Below, piece after piece: positions 1 to 7,310 of a stretch of 64,000 nucleotides of DNA. The notes beneath the pieces are model-generated. The model made no database searches, was not told the origin of the DNA, and saw only the letters and a program-made list of their open reading frames with translations. The stretch covers positions 1 to 64,000 of the forward strand of contig JAZRFJ010000028.1 in the NCBI GenBank assembly GCA_045661305.1, written 5' to 3'. Origin of the DNA: UMGS1840 sp045661305. GTDB taxonomy: Bacteria; Bacillota; Clostridia; UMGS1840. Numbering within the stretch: the stretch's first letter is position 1; the number at the start of each line of letters is the position of its first letter. The position numbers and the translations under genes are program-made.

Positions 1-65
1 ATTTCAGACGTTTCAGAAACAGAATTTTACATATTTTTAATAATAAAAATAACATAAATGTTAAT

Positions 66-91
66 GAGGCAGCAGCTTAAGCTACCACCTC
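66..91 (-). terminator. Candidate terminator hairpin after the SLH gene
   Basis: A 26-nt near-palindrome centred on AGCTTAAGCT can fold completely on the minus strand if G-U pairs are allowed at three positions. It lies about 65 nt past the stop codon of the SLH protein gene. The following tract is only moderately T-rich, so termination is an inference. Nothing else is recognisable in bases 1-155. Confidence 0.35.
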
Positions 92-155
92 AAAAATTCT
101 TTATAACTTTTTTCACCACAACTATTGACAAAGAGCCTTTAAAAGATTTTTATAA

Positions 156-2060
156 TTATTTATTTGAATAAACTATTGTTGAAGCTGTGAAGTAGCCTGC
201 TTCTGATACACCTATCGCTGTAACTGTAGCACCTTCTTTTATATCTGAAAGTGTTCTTGTTGTTGAAGCTGATGCATTGTTATCAATAATCTTTGTTGCA
301 CTTGTTGCTTTCTTTGAAATATAAACAACTACTACACCGTCTGCAGTCTGAACAGAAAGTATATTTGCAGCTGGGTTTACTGCTACAACAGTACCCATTA
401 TATTTGTTGCAGTTGCAGATGCAGCAGCAACCTCAACTTTAGAAACAACCGTTCCGTCAAGTGTTATTGAAGCGTACTGATCAAGCTCTAAATCATAAAG
501 TGATTTTGGCTCACCATATACATAATACAAAGTATTTTTATTAAGGTCGAATTTTGACTCATCTGTTCCGTTTGATAAAACGATGTAGCTTTCTGAAGCT
601 GAAATATGGATAGTTGAAATTGTTCCTCTTGTTGATGTTATTTCTGAATGTGCATCAATACTCTTTATTCTGTTATATGAAAGTATAAGCTTTGAAACTC
701 TGTCCCCTTTTCCGAGTGAAGAAAATTCAATTACAGAGCCGTTCTTTCTTATATCTGCATTAGCTCTTATTTCGTACTTATATTCATTTCCAGCTTTATC
801 TTCAAGTACAATGTGTGCTGTCTGTGCACCAATCTCGATATCTGTTATAGTAAGGTCTTTTAATGTAGCTTCTGTTTCCAGAACCTCAAGACCGATAATT
901 TCATTAGCGGCGTTTAATGATAAAACTGCATAATCATACTTTCTGAGCTGTGAAATTTCTGCATCTTCGCCTCTTATTGTAATTGTATATCTGTCTGCCC
1001 ATTTGTAAGTTACTGCATCACCAGTATCAACATTTGTTATCTGGACACCTGTCTTTGTTGACGGGAGATATGTAATTTTTCCGTCAACTACCTCTTCAAC
1101 AACCAAAGGTGCAAAAAAGGCATCAAGCTGAGTTACTACTCCGTCAACATATGTTGCGATACAATAAAGATTTGAATAATACTCTTTTACTTCAACTTTC
1201 TTTCCTTTGTTTCTGTAAACAACATCTGAGCCAAGCTCAACAGTTTTGCCATCTGCAAATAAAGTCAATTTATTTTCATTAGGTTTAACCTTGTCAACAA
1301 CTACCTGCTCAAAATCAAGGTCTGTTTTTTCGATTATACGATAAAGCATTGTTGCCATCTGTGCTCTTGTTACAGTAGAAAGAGGACCGAACATATTGTC
1401 CCCAAGACCGTTCATATATCCTTTTTCGCTTACATAGTAAACACTCTTATCATATCCACTTGAAATTTTATCGTTATCACTATATAAATCCCCTGATTTT
1501 ATACGATAATTTTCAAGGTCAGCTTTATCAGCTTTTGAAAGGAATAATGCAACTTCCTCTCTTGTAAGAGATTGATCAAAATCCATTCCCTTTATTTCTT
1601 CCAAAGTAAATGCACCGTTAAACACAAGATAAGCCATTTCTTTCTTATATGCGGTTGAAAGATTGTTAAGCTCATTTGCATAGAGGTCATAAATTGTATT
1701 TATGTAAGACTGGATTGCATCATCATTATAACCAAGCATTCTTGAAATAAGGAGAAGTGCCTGTACCTTTGTAACATTATTGTCAGGAGAAAAAGTAGTT
1801 TCTGATGTACCGTTTATAATCCCCTTTTCTGTCATGTCATCAACTGCCTCAACTGCCCAAGGATGTGTTTCGGAAGTTATATCCTTAAATTTTCCGCCTT
1901 CTTCTGATACAACAATACTATCCGAATTTGTAACCTTTGAAAATGTAGGTTCTTCGTTATCTGCAAAAACGGTTACTGTCATTCCAAGAAGCATTGACAA
2001 TGAAAGAAAAAGTGACAACGCTCTTTTAAAATTAAACTTTTTTCCATTTGATTTTCTCAT
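156..2060 (-). CDS. S-layer homology (SLH) domain surface protein
   Basis: A 634-residue exported protein expected to sit on the outer face of the wall. Residues 1-33 are a signal peptide: basic N-terminus, hydrophobic LSLFLSLSMLLGMTV core, likely cleavage after VFA. SLH repeats follow at about 58-110 (clear), 118-176 (weak) and 190-244 (clear). SLH triplets normally bind pyruvylated secondary wall polymer. The remaining 390 residues look rich in beta strands and alternate short acidic and hydrophobic stretches; I recognise no enzyme family there. The ATG has a GGAGG site. It lies 66 nt downstream of galE on the same strand, so the two may be co-transcribed. The SLH call is solid; the role of the C-terminal part is unknown. 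Confidence 0.9.
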   Translation of the reverse strand: MRKSNGKKFNFKRALSLFLSLSMLLGMTVTVFADNEEPTFSKVTNSDSIVVSEEGGKFKDITSETHPWAVEAVDDMTEKGIINGTSETTFSPDNNVTKVQALLLISRMLGYNDDAIQSYINTIYDLYANELNNLSTAYKKEMAYLVFNGAFTLEEIKGMDFDQSLTREEVALFLSKADKADLENYRIKSGDLYSDNDKISSGYDKSVYYVSEKGYMNGLGDNMFGPLSTVTRAQMATMLYRIIEKTDLDFEQVVVDKVKPNENKLTLFADGKTVELGSDVVYRNKGKKVEVKEYYSNLYCIATYVDGVVTQLDAFFAPLVVEEVVDGKITYLPSTKTGVQITNVDTGDAVTYKWADRYTITIRGEDAEISQLRKYDYAVLSLNAANEIIGLEVLETEATLKDLTITDIEIGAQTAHIVLEDKAGNEYKYEIRANADIRKNGSVIEFSSLGKGDRVSKLILSYNRIKSIDAHSEITSTRGTISTIHISASESYIVLSNGTDESKFDLNKNTLYYVYGEPKSLYDLELDQYASITLDGTVVSKVEVAAASATATNIMGTVVAVNPAANILSVQTADGVVVVYISKKATSATKIIDNNASASTTRTLSDIKEGATVTAIGVSEAGYFTASTIVYSNK

Positions 2061-2126
2061 AATTCTGTGTCCTCCGTTTTTTTATATTTACTGCGAATTT
2101 ATCGCATATTTTATTCGTCTTTTTAG

Positions 2127-3140
2127 CTATTCTTCATATCCCATAGGGTTTTTACTCTGCCAGTTCCATGCATCTCTGCACATATCCACGATACCTCTTT
2201 CGGCTACCCAGCCAAGCTCCTCTTTTGCTTTTTTCGGGTCTGCATAACAGGTTGCGATATCGCCCGGGCGTCTGTCAGTAATTCTGTATGGAATTGTGAG
2301 CCCGTTTGCTTCTTCAAAAGCCTTTATTATATCAAGAACGCTGTATCCTGTTCCTGTGCCCAAGTTATGAACAAAAACTCCTGTTTTGTCTTTTATGTAC
2401 TCAATTGCTTTAAGGTGTCCCATTGCCAGGTCCATAACATGAATATAATCACGCACTCCTGTTCCGTCATGTGTGTCATAATCATTTCCAAATACGCTAA
2501 GTTCACGGAGCTTACCTGATGCAACCTGAGTTATATATGGCATAAGATTATTCGGGATTCCTCTTGGATTTTCACCTATCATTCCGCTTTTGTGTGCACC
2601 GATAGGATTAAAATATCTAAGTAAAGAAACTGAGAAATCATTGTCTGAAACATAAACATCGGAAAGAATTTGTTCTAAGAACAGCTTTGTTCTTCCGTAA
2701 GGATTTGTTGCATGAAGCTCAGAGTCCTCTGTAATCGGAACTGTTTTCGGGTCACCGTAAACAGTTGCAGATGAAGAAAATACAATTTTCTTTACATCAT
2801 TTTTCTTCATAGCCTCGAGTAATGTAAATGTTCCTGTAAGATTATTTTCATAATAACGAAGCGGAATTGCAACGGATTCACCAACTGCTTTAAGTCCTGC
2901 AAAATGAATAACTGCACTTATATCATTTTCCTTAAAGATTCTATCCATCGCATCAAAATCGTTTATATTATTTTCAAAAAACTTAAAGTCTTTCCCTGTA
3001 AGCTTTTTTACCCTTTTTAAAGACTCCTCACACGAATTTGATAAATTATCCACAACGACAACATCGTATCCATTTTCCAAAAGAAGAAGCACTGTATGGC
3101 TTCCTATGTATCCGGCACCGCCTGTAACTAAAATCTGCAT
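2127..3140 (-). CDS. galE: UDP-glucose 4-epimerase
   Basis: A 337-residue extended short-chain dehydrogenase that interconverts UDP-glucose and UDP-galactose with bound NAD, feeding galactose use and cell-surface polysaccharide synthesis. The Rossmann motif GGAGYIG is at residues 7-13, Ser124 lies in the SSSATVYG stretch, and the catalytic pair is Tyr148 and Lys152 (YGRTK). Length is typical for bacterial GalE. The ATG is preceded by an AGAAAGGA ribosome site and a good sigma-A promoter at 3200-3228. It is followed on the same strand by the SLH surface protein, which fits a role in envelope sugars. Confidence 0.96.
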   Translation of the reverse strand: MQILVTGGAGYIGSHTVLLLLENGYDVVVVDNLSNSCEESLKRVKKLTGKDFKFFENNINDFDAMDRIFKENDISAVIHFAGLKAVGESVAIPLRYYENNLTGTFTLLEAMKKNDVKKIVFSSSATVYGDPKTVPITEDSELHATNPYGRTKLFLEQILSDVYVSDNDFSVSLLRYFNPIGAHKSGMIGENPRGIPNNLMPYITQVASGKLRELSVFGNDYDTHDGTGVRDYIHVMDLAMGHLKAIEYIKDKTGVFVHNLGTGTGYSVLDIIKAFEEANGLTIPYRITDRRPGDIATCYADPKKAKEELGWVAERGIVDMCRDAWNWQSKNPMGYEE

Positions 3141-3199
3141 AATAAAGTTCCTTTCTGTCTGAAATCTAAAACTAAAAAGCCCTCTTTTTATACAACTTA

Positions 3200-3228
3200 A
3201 TTATATCATTAAATAACATAAATGTAAA
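3200..3228 (-). promoter_or_regulatory. Sigma-A promoter for galE
   Basis: Read on the minus strand: TTTACA, 17-nt spacer, TATAAT. The -35 is 3223-3228 and the -10 is 3200-3205. It is back to back with the plus-strand promoter at 3247-3275. Confidence 0.75.
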
Positions 3229-3246
3229 CAATTTTTTCAAAAAAAC

Positions 3247-3275
3247 TTTACTTTTTAAATAAAATGTTATATAAT
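3247..3275 (+). promoter_or_regulatory. Sigma-A promoter for the flavin reductase operon
   Basis: TTTACT (3247-3252), 17-nt spacer, TATAAT (3270-3275). It lies 54 nt before the start codon at 3330, which has an AGGAGG ribosome site. It probably drives the run of four genes up to 6255. Confidence 0.75.
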
Positions 3276-3329
3276 TGTAACAATAGAAATAGTATTTAGC
3301 ATATAGTTAGTTTTACAGGAGGAATAATA

Positions 3330-3920
3330 ATGGCTCATAAAGTTGTGCTTATAAACTCAAGTCCAAAAAAGGATGGCAATACATATTATTTACTTAAAAA
3401 AATGGCAGAAAAGCTTGAAAGCTACAAAATTGAAGCTGAAATTTTACATCTTAATGACGCTCTTTTGAAATTAAAGGTTCCGTTTTGCATCTGCTGTTCA
3501 TCACCATGCAGTAAAGTGTGCTATAAGGGTACTGAATTTGAAGAACTAATGAACAAGGTTATTTTATCCGATGCGGTAGTATTTGGAAGCCCAGTATATT
3601 TCGGCTCCATGTCTGCACAGCTTAAAGCTTTTTTTGATAAATGCCGTGATGTTCGTGCAAACAAAGGATTCTTGGGAAAAGTGGGTTGTGCTGTGAGTGT
3701 CGGTGCAACAAAATACGGCGGTCAGGAAAATACTGTCCGTGCAATTCACGATTCAATGCTTGTTATGGGAATGAATATAATAGGTGATTCAAGCAGCTTG
3801 TACGGCGGAGGTCATTTTGGCTTATGTGCCCATCAGCCTGCAAAGGATGACGAATATGCAAATAAAAGAATTGACTTTTTAGCACACAGAATAGCTGAAG
3901 AAATAGGAGTGAGCTTTTAA
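3330..3920 (+). CDS. Flavodoxin-fold NAD(P)H-dependent FMN reductase family protein
   Basis: A 196-residue cytoplasmic flavoprotein-like protein. The N-terminus (VVLINSSPKKDGNT) is the phosphate-binding loop of the flavodoxin/NADPH-dependent FMN reductase fold, and GSPVYFGSMSAQLKAFFD is the conserved second flavin loop. A cysteine-rich insert (CICC..PC..VC, about residues 52-65) is typical of the iron-sulfur flavoprotein-like branch and may bind a cluster or metal. Its substrate cannot be told from sequence. It is first in a tight plus-strand run and is separated by 3 nt from the glycosyltransferase. Confidence 0.88.
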   Translation: MAHKVVLINSSPKKDGNTYYLLKKMAEKLESYKIEAEILHLNDALLKLKVPFCICCSSPCSKVCYKGTEFEELMNKVILSDAVVFGSPVYFGSMSAQLKAFFDKCRDVRANKGFLGKVGCAVSVGATKYGGQENTVRAIHDSMLVMGMNIIGDSSSLYGGGHFGLCAHQPAKDDEYANKRIDFLAHRIAEEIGVSF

Positions 3921-3923
3921 AAA

Positions 3924-5030
3924 ATGAAAATACTTCTTCTGTCTGTAACAGCAGGTCAGGGACATCATCAGACTGCCAAAGCTGTTTCGGAATATTTTAA
4001 GAAGAACGGACACGAGGCAATTACACTTGATTGCTATGAATATTTAAGTCCGTTTATAAAAGATGCCATATCAAAAGGATACCTTGTTTCAACAAAATAT
4101 ACCCCTAAATTATGGGGAAAATTTTATGAGCTTATTGAAAGTAAAGATGAGCATGGGCTTTTTGTAAAGGGTGCAAACCAGCTAATGTCAAAAGCGTTAA
4201 CTAAATATATTGATGAGTGCGAGCCTGATGTTGTTGTATGCACACATGTTCTTGCATGTATGCTCCTTACTTATGTAAAAAAGAACCGCCCTTCGTTACT
4301 GACAATAGGAATACTTACAGATTTTCGGTTGCATCCTTATTTTGAGCTTACCGAGCTTGATTATTATGTCGTTCCTAATGAATATGTAAAATTTTCCGCC
4401 TTTAAGAAGGGACTCCCCAAAGATAAAATTCTACCTTTGGGAATACCTATAATGGACAAGTTTATGAATAAATCAGACAAGCATGAAAAAAGAGCAGAGC
4501 TTGGTTTTGAGGATGAAAAAACTATTCTCATAATGGGCGGAAGCATGGGCTTTGGAAACATGGTAAAAACACTGAAAAATGTAGACAGCCTTGAATTAGA
4601 TTTCCAGATGATTGTTGTATGCGGAAACAACGAAAAGCTTTATAACAGAATAAAAAAGAAAAATTTCAAGCATAAGATATACCCTTTTGGATTTGTATCA
4701 AATGTTGATGAGCTTATGGACGCTTCTGATTGTATTATAACAAAACCGGGCGGATTGACAAGCTCGGAGGCACTTGCAAAGGATTTGCCGATGATTTTAT
4801 CAAAGCCTATCCCCGGACAAGAAGACAGAAACACAGAATTTCTTCTTAATTTCGGATGTGCCATGAAAATTTCAAAAACACTTACTGCAGAAGAGCTTGT
4901 TTATCACTTTTTTCAGGATTCAAAAAGACAGCAGGCAATGCTCGATAACATAAGCCTGATAAAAAAGCCGTTCGCAGTTAAAGATTTATATAACTTTATA
5001 TCAGATAAAATTAATAAAGGAGAACAGTAA
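3924..5030 (+). CDS. MGDG-synthase/UgtP-type diacylglycerol glycosyltransferase
   Basis: A 368-residue GT28-type enzyme expected to transfer a sugar from a UDP-sugar to diacylglycerol at the inner membrane face, making glycolipids that can anchor lipoteichoic acid. The N-terminus LLLSVTAGQGHHQTAKAV matches the lipid-binding MGDG synthase domain. The C-terminal half has the nucleotide-sugar signature (ILIMGGSMGFGN, then TKPGGLTSSEALAKDLPMI). Length is close to the UgtP family. It sits between the flavin reductase (3-nt gap) and rpiB (1-nt gap), so it is surely in one transcript with them. Acceptor and number of sugars added are not predictable. Confidence 0.9.
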   Translation: MKILLLSVTAGQGHHQTAKAVSEYFKKNGHEAITLDCYEYLSPFIKDAISKGYLVSTKYTPKLWGKFYELIESKDEHGLFVKGANQLMSKALTKYIDECEPDVVVCTHVLACMLLTYVKKNRPSLLTIGILTDFRLHPYFELTELDYYVVPNEYVKFSAFKKGLPKDKILPLGIPIMDKFMNKSDKHEKRAELGFEDEKTILIMGGSMGFGNMVKTLKNVDSLELDFQMIVVCGNNEKLYNRIKKKNFKHKIYPFGFVSNVDELMDASDCIITKPGGLTSSEALAKDLPMILSKPIPGQEDRNTEFLLNFGCAMKISKTLTAEELVYHFFQDSKRQQAMLDNISLIKKPFAVKDLYNFISDKINKGEQ

Positions 5031-5031
5031 A

Positions 5032-5499
5032 ATGAAAAAAGTGGAAAAAAAAATAGCAATAGGAAACGACCATGCAGGCTTTGAGCTTAAGGACACAGTA
5101 ATATCAATCCTTGAAGAATATAATATCGAGTATAAGGATTTCGGATGCTACTCAACTGAAAAAGCAGAATACCCAATATATGCACAGAAAGTCGCAGATG
5201 CTGTTTCAAAAGGCGAATGTAGCGAGGGAATACTTTTATGCGGAACAGGAATCGGTATTTCAATTGCCGCAAACAAAGTAAAAGGAATCAGGGCGGCAGT
5301 ATGTTCTGACCCTGCCTCATCAAAGCTTTCAAAGTTACATAACAATTCAAACATTCTTGCAATGGGGGCAAGAATAGTCGGAAAAGAACTTGCAAAAGAT
5401 ATTTTAAGAGCTTGGCTTGATACTGAATTTGAGGGTGCAAGACATCAGGAAAGAATAGATGCAATTTCTGATATTGAAAACGGAAAAAAACTCTATTAA
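5032..5499 (+). CDS. rpiB: Ribose-5-phosphate isomerase B
   Basis: A 155-residue RpiB/LacAB-family sugar-phosphate isomerase that interconverts ribose 5-phosphate and ribulose 5-phosphate in the pentose phosphate pathway. The start contains the substrate-binding GNDHAGFELK loop; the catalytic cysteine is in LLCGTGIGISIAANK, and the KLHNNSNILAMGARI stretch is typical of the family. Residues 1-7 form a lysine-rich extension. It starts 1 nt after the glycosyltransferase stop. Related LacA/LacB or allose-6-phosphate isomerases are an alternative, but the short length and the absence of a second copy favour RpiB. Confidence 0.93.
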   Translation: MKKVEKKIAIGNDHAGFELKDTVISILEEYNIEYKDFGCYSTEKAEYPIYAQKVADAVSKGECSEGILLCGTGIGISIAANKVKGIRAAVCSDPASSKLSKLHNNSNILAMGARIVGKELAKDILRAWLDTEFEGARHQERIDAISDIENGKKLY

Positions 5500-5520
5500 A
5501 AAAATTAAGAGATAATAAAT

Positions 5521-6255
5521 ATGAAAAGAATAGCTTTTATAACAGGCGGTGCAACAGGAATAGGAAAAGAAACAGCAAAAACACTCTGCAAAGACGGTTT
5601 TTTTGTTGTTATTTTCTGTAACAACAGTGAACAAGACGCCGCTTTATTATGCGAAGAACTTAACGAAAAAGACTTTAATTCCTGCTATATTAAAGCGGAT
5701 TTATCAGTTTTTGAGGAAGCGCAAAAAGCAGTAGCTGATGCTTTAAAAATAACAGGCGGAGTTCATCTTCTTGTTAACAACGCAGGTATTGCACAGCAAA
5801 AGCTTTTTAGCGAAATAACACATGTTGACTGGCACACAATGATGAATACAAATCTTAACTCTGTTTTTTATATGTGTAAAGAGGTAGTTCCTCTTATGAT
5901 TAAAAACAAATGCGGAAAAATAATTAATATTTCTTCAATGTGGGGAATATGCGGTGCTTCCTGCGAAGTCCACTATTCAACCTCAAAAGCGGCAGTTATC
6001 GGCTTTACAAAATCACTTGCACAAGAACTTGGTCCAAGCAATATACAGGTAAACTGTGTTGCACCAGGTGTTATAGATACAAAAATGAACAGTTGTTTTT
6101 CAGGGGAAACTATGGAAGAATTAAAAGAAATGACACCTCTTGGAAGAATAGGAAAACCCTCGGATGTTTCTGAACTTATTTCCTTTCTTGCAAGTGATAA
6201 AGCTGATTTTATTACAGGTCAGGTTATTAGCCCCAACGGTGGATTTTTGATTTAG
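5521..6255 (+). CDS. Short-chain dehydrogenase/reductase (FabG-like)
   Basis: A 244-residue classical SDR. The cofactor motif TGGATGIG is at 8-15, NNAG at 86-89, and the catalytic residues are Ser139, Tyr152 and Lys156. The C-terminal SPNGG motif is usual. Candidates are 3-oxoacyl-ACP reductase or the EF-P 5-aminopentanone reductase (YmfI) group. No fatty-acid genes are nearby, so FabG itself is not favoured by context. It is last in the 3330-6255 run, 21 nt after rpiB. Confidence 0.88.
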   Translation: MKRIAFITGGATGIGKETAKTLCKDGFFVVIFCNNSEQDAALLCEELNEKDFNSCYIKADLSVFEEAQKAVADALKITGGVHLLVNNAGIAQQKLFSEITHVDWHTMMNTNLNSVFYMCKEVVPLMIKNKCGKIINISSMWGICGASCEVHYSTSKAAVIGFTKSLAQELGPSNIQVNCVAPGVIDTKMNSCFSGETMEELKEMTPLGRIGKPSDVSELISFLASDKADFITGQVISPNGGFLI

Positions 6256-6285
6256 GGATGTTAAAAAAGTCCAGACCGCAAAAAA
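6256..6285 (+). repeat. Left direct repeat flanking junction repeat copy A
   Basis: This 30-nt stretch begins immediately after the SDR stop codon and has the form GGATG-TTAAAAAAG-TCCAGACC-GC-poly(A). It is repeated with few changes at 6471-6501. The GTCMAGACC core also appears at about 20,624 and 22,880, next to island genes. Confidence 0.6.
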
Positions 6286-6358
6286 ATCAAACCAAAAAAA
6301 TAAAAGAAATTTTAACAGATTTTTCTTGTTAGAATTTAAAAAGTTTTTTGATTTTTTT

Positions 6359-6460
6359 GCTATGAACAAACCTCGCCTCTCGGTGTACCTTTGTACACCT
6401 TCGGGTTTCCCAAAGCTTTGCTTTGGCTCGGTTTGTCCATTCTGAAGCTTTTTTTCCTAT
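6359..6460 (-). repeat. Interspersed junction-like repeat, copy A
   Basis: Read on the minus strand, this roughly 100-nt element is homologous to 56801-56903. It holds two hairpins (CCAAAGC/GCTTTGG and GGTGTAC/GTACACC) enclosed by an outer pairing (GGACAAACC with GGTTTGTTC), separated by conserved single-stranded linkers such as ACCCGAA and GAGAGGCGA. Differences between the copies preserve pairing, which supports a real structure. It fills most of the 325-nt gene-free interval 6256-6580 together with its flanking direct repeats; I see no ORF with coding support there. Confidence 0.75.
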
Positions 6461-6470
6461 CCCTAAAAAT

Positions 6471-6501
6471 GGAATGTTAAAAAAGTCAAGACCACAAAAA
6501 A
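6471..6501 (+). repeat. Right direct repeat flanking junction repeat copy A
   Basis: The 31-nt GGAATG-TTAAAAAAG-TCAAGACC-AC-poly(A) sequence is a near copy of 6256-6285, 215 nt apart in the same orientation. After it, an AGGGGAATT/AATTCCCC inverted repeat (6511-6543) and a C-rich tract precede the ribosome site of the next gene. Confidence 0.6.
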
Positions 6502-6580
6502 GGATTAAAAAGGGGAATTGCCGAAAGTTACAAAAAATTCCCCCTCCCCCCTATAAAAAACAACAACAAGGAGAACTAAG

Positions 6581-7084
6581 ATGAACGAAAATTATAATCA
6601 AATAAGAATAGATGTAAGACTTGAAGACTATGACGGAATAGTGTACAGACACTTCTGCCCATACTGCATGGAAGAAATTGAAAAATCATTGCCTTATGAG
6701 GAAAGCAGTATAGAATGTGATGTATGTAAAAAAATCATAAATCTTAACTGGTCAAGCTATGTAGATGATATTGAAGACTATTTATCCGAAAAAATAAGAT
6801 ACAGTATAAAATCATCAAATGCCTACGATGATGAAGATTCGCTGACAGAAGCTTTGTGTGATGTTATCGAAGAAGTTTACCGTTCCGACGACCATGAAGA
6901 ATGTTATTCGGTTGCAGAGGAAGTTGTGGAAATAACAAGAGGCTACGAAGACGAGCATGATATTGCAAAAGAAATTATTGACATTCTCGATGTTCCGTCA
7001 TTTTCAGAAGAAGACGCAGATAGCTTTTACGAAGACGATTATGAAGATGACTATAACTATAATGATGACGATGAAGAGTTTTAA
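6581..7084 (+). CDS. Acidic zinc-ribbon protein of unknown function
   Basis: A 167-residue protein I do not recognise. Near the N-terminus a four-cysteine pair (CPYC about 26-29, then CDVC about 46-49) looks like a treble-clef or ribbon zinc site. The rest is strongly acidic, ending in a run dominated by Asp, Glu and Tyr. There is no signal peptide or membrane segment, so it is probably cytoplasmic. The ATG has an AAGGAG site. It stands alone between repeat copy A and a long hairpin. Its acidic tail could make it a nucleic-acid mimic or a binding partner of a basic protein; that is speculation. Confidence 0.8.
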   Translation: MNENYNQIRIDVRLEDYDGIVYRHFCPYCMEEIEKSLPYEESSIECDVCKKIINLNWSSYVDDIEDYLSEKIRYSIKSSNAYDDEDSLTEALCDVIEEVYRSDDHEECYSVAEEVVEITRGYEDEHDIAKEIIDILDVPSFSEEDADSFYEDDYEDDYNYNDDDEEF

Positions 7085-7092
7085 TTCTTTAA

Positions 7093-7138
7093 ATTTAAAT
7101 AGGGTATAAAGCAACTTAGCTTTGTACCCTATTTAAAT
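7093..7138. terminator. Long hairpin downstream of the acidic zinc protein
   Basis: Arms 7093-7112 and 7119-7138 form a 20-bp stem with one mismatch (G-U on one strand) and a 6-nt loop. It starts 9 nt after the stop codon. The following ATATATTT is only weakly T-rich, so it may be a terminator or an RNA-stabilising 3' hairpin. Confidence 0.6.
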
Positions 7139-7244
7139 CTATATATTTGTCCAAAAAAAGTTCAGCTGATATTAGTTGTTATTATAATAAATATACGATT
7201 TGATATAAAAAATATATAGAATGAATTCTGTAATAAATTCTGTG

Positions 7245-7292
7245 TTGCATTCTTGTTAAATATATGTTATAATATTCCTATTATAAAATAGG
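7245..7292 (+). promoter_or_regulatory. putP promoter with palindromic site
   Basis: TTGCAT (7245-7250), 17-nt spacer, TATAAT (7268-7273). Just downstream, 7277-7292 is a palindrome (CCTATT, 4 nt, AATAGG) placed where a repressor could block initiation; the operator role is inference. Confidence 0.65.
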
Positions 7293-7310
7293 AAATGTGA
7301 GGTAACAAAA

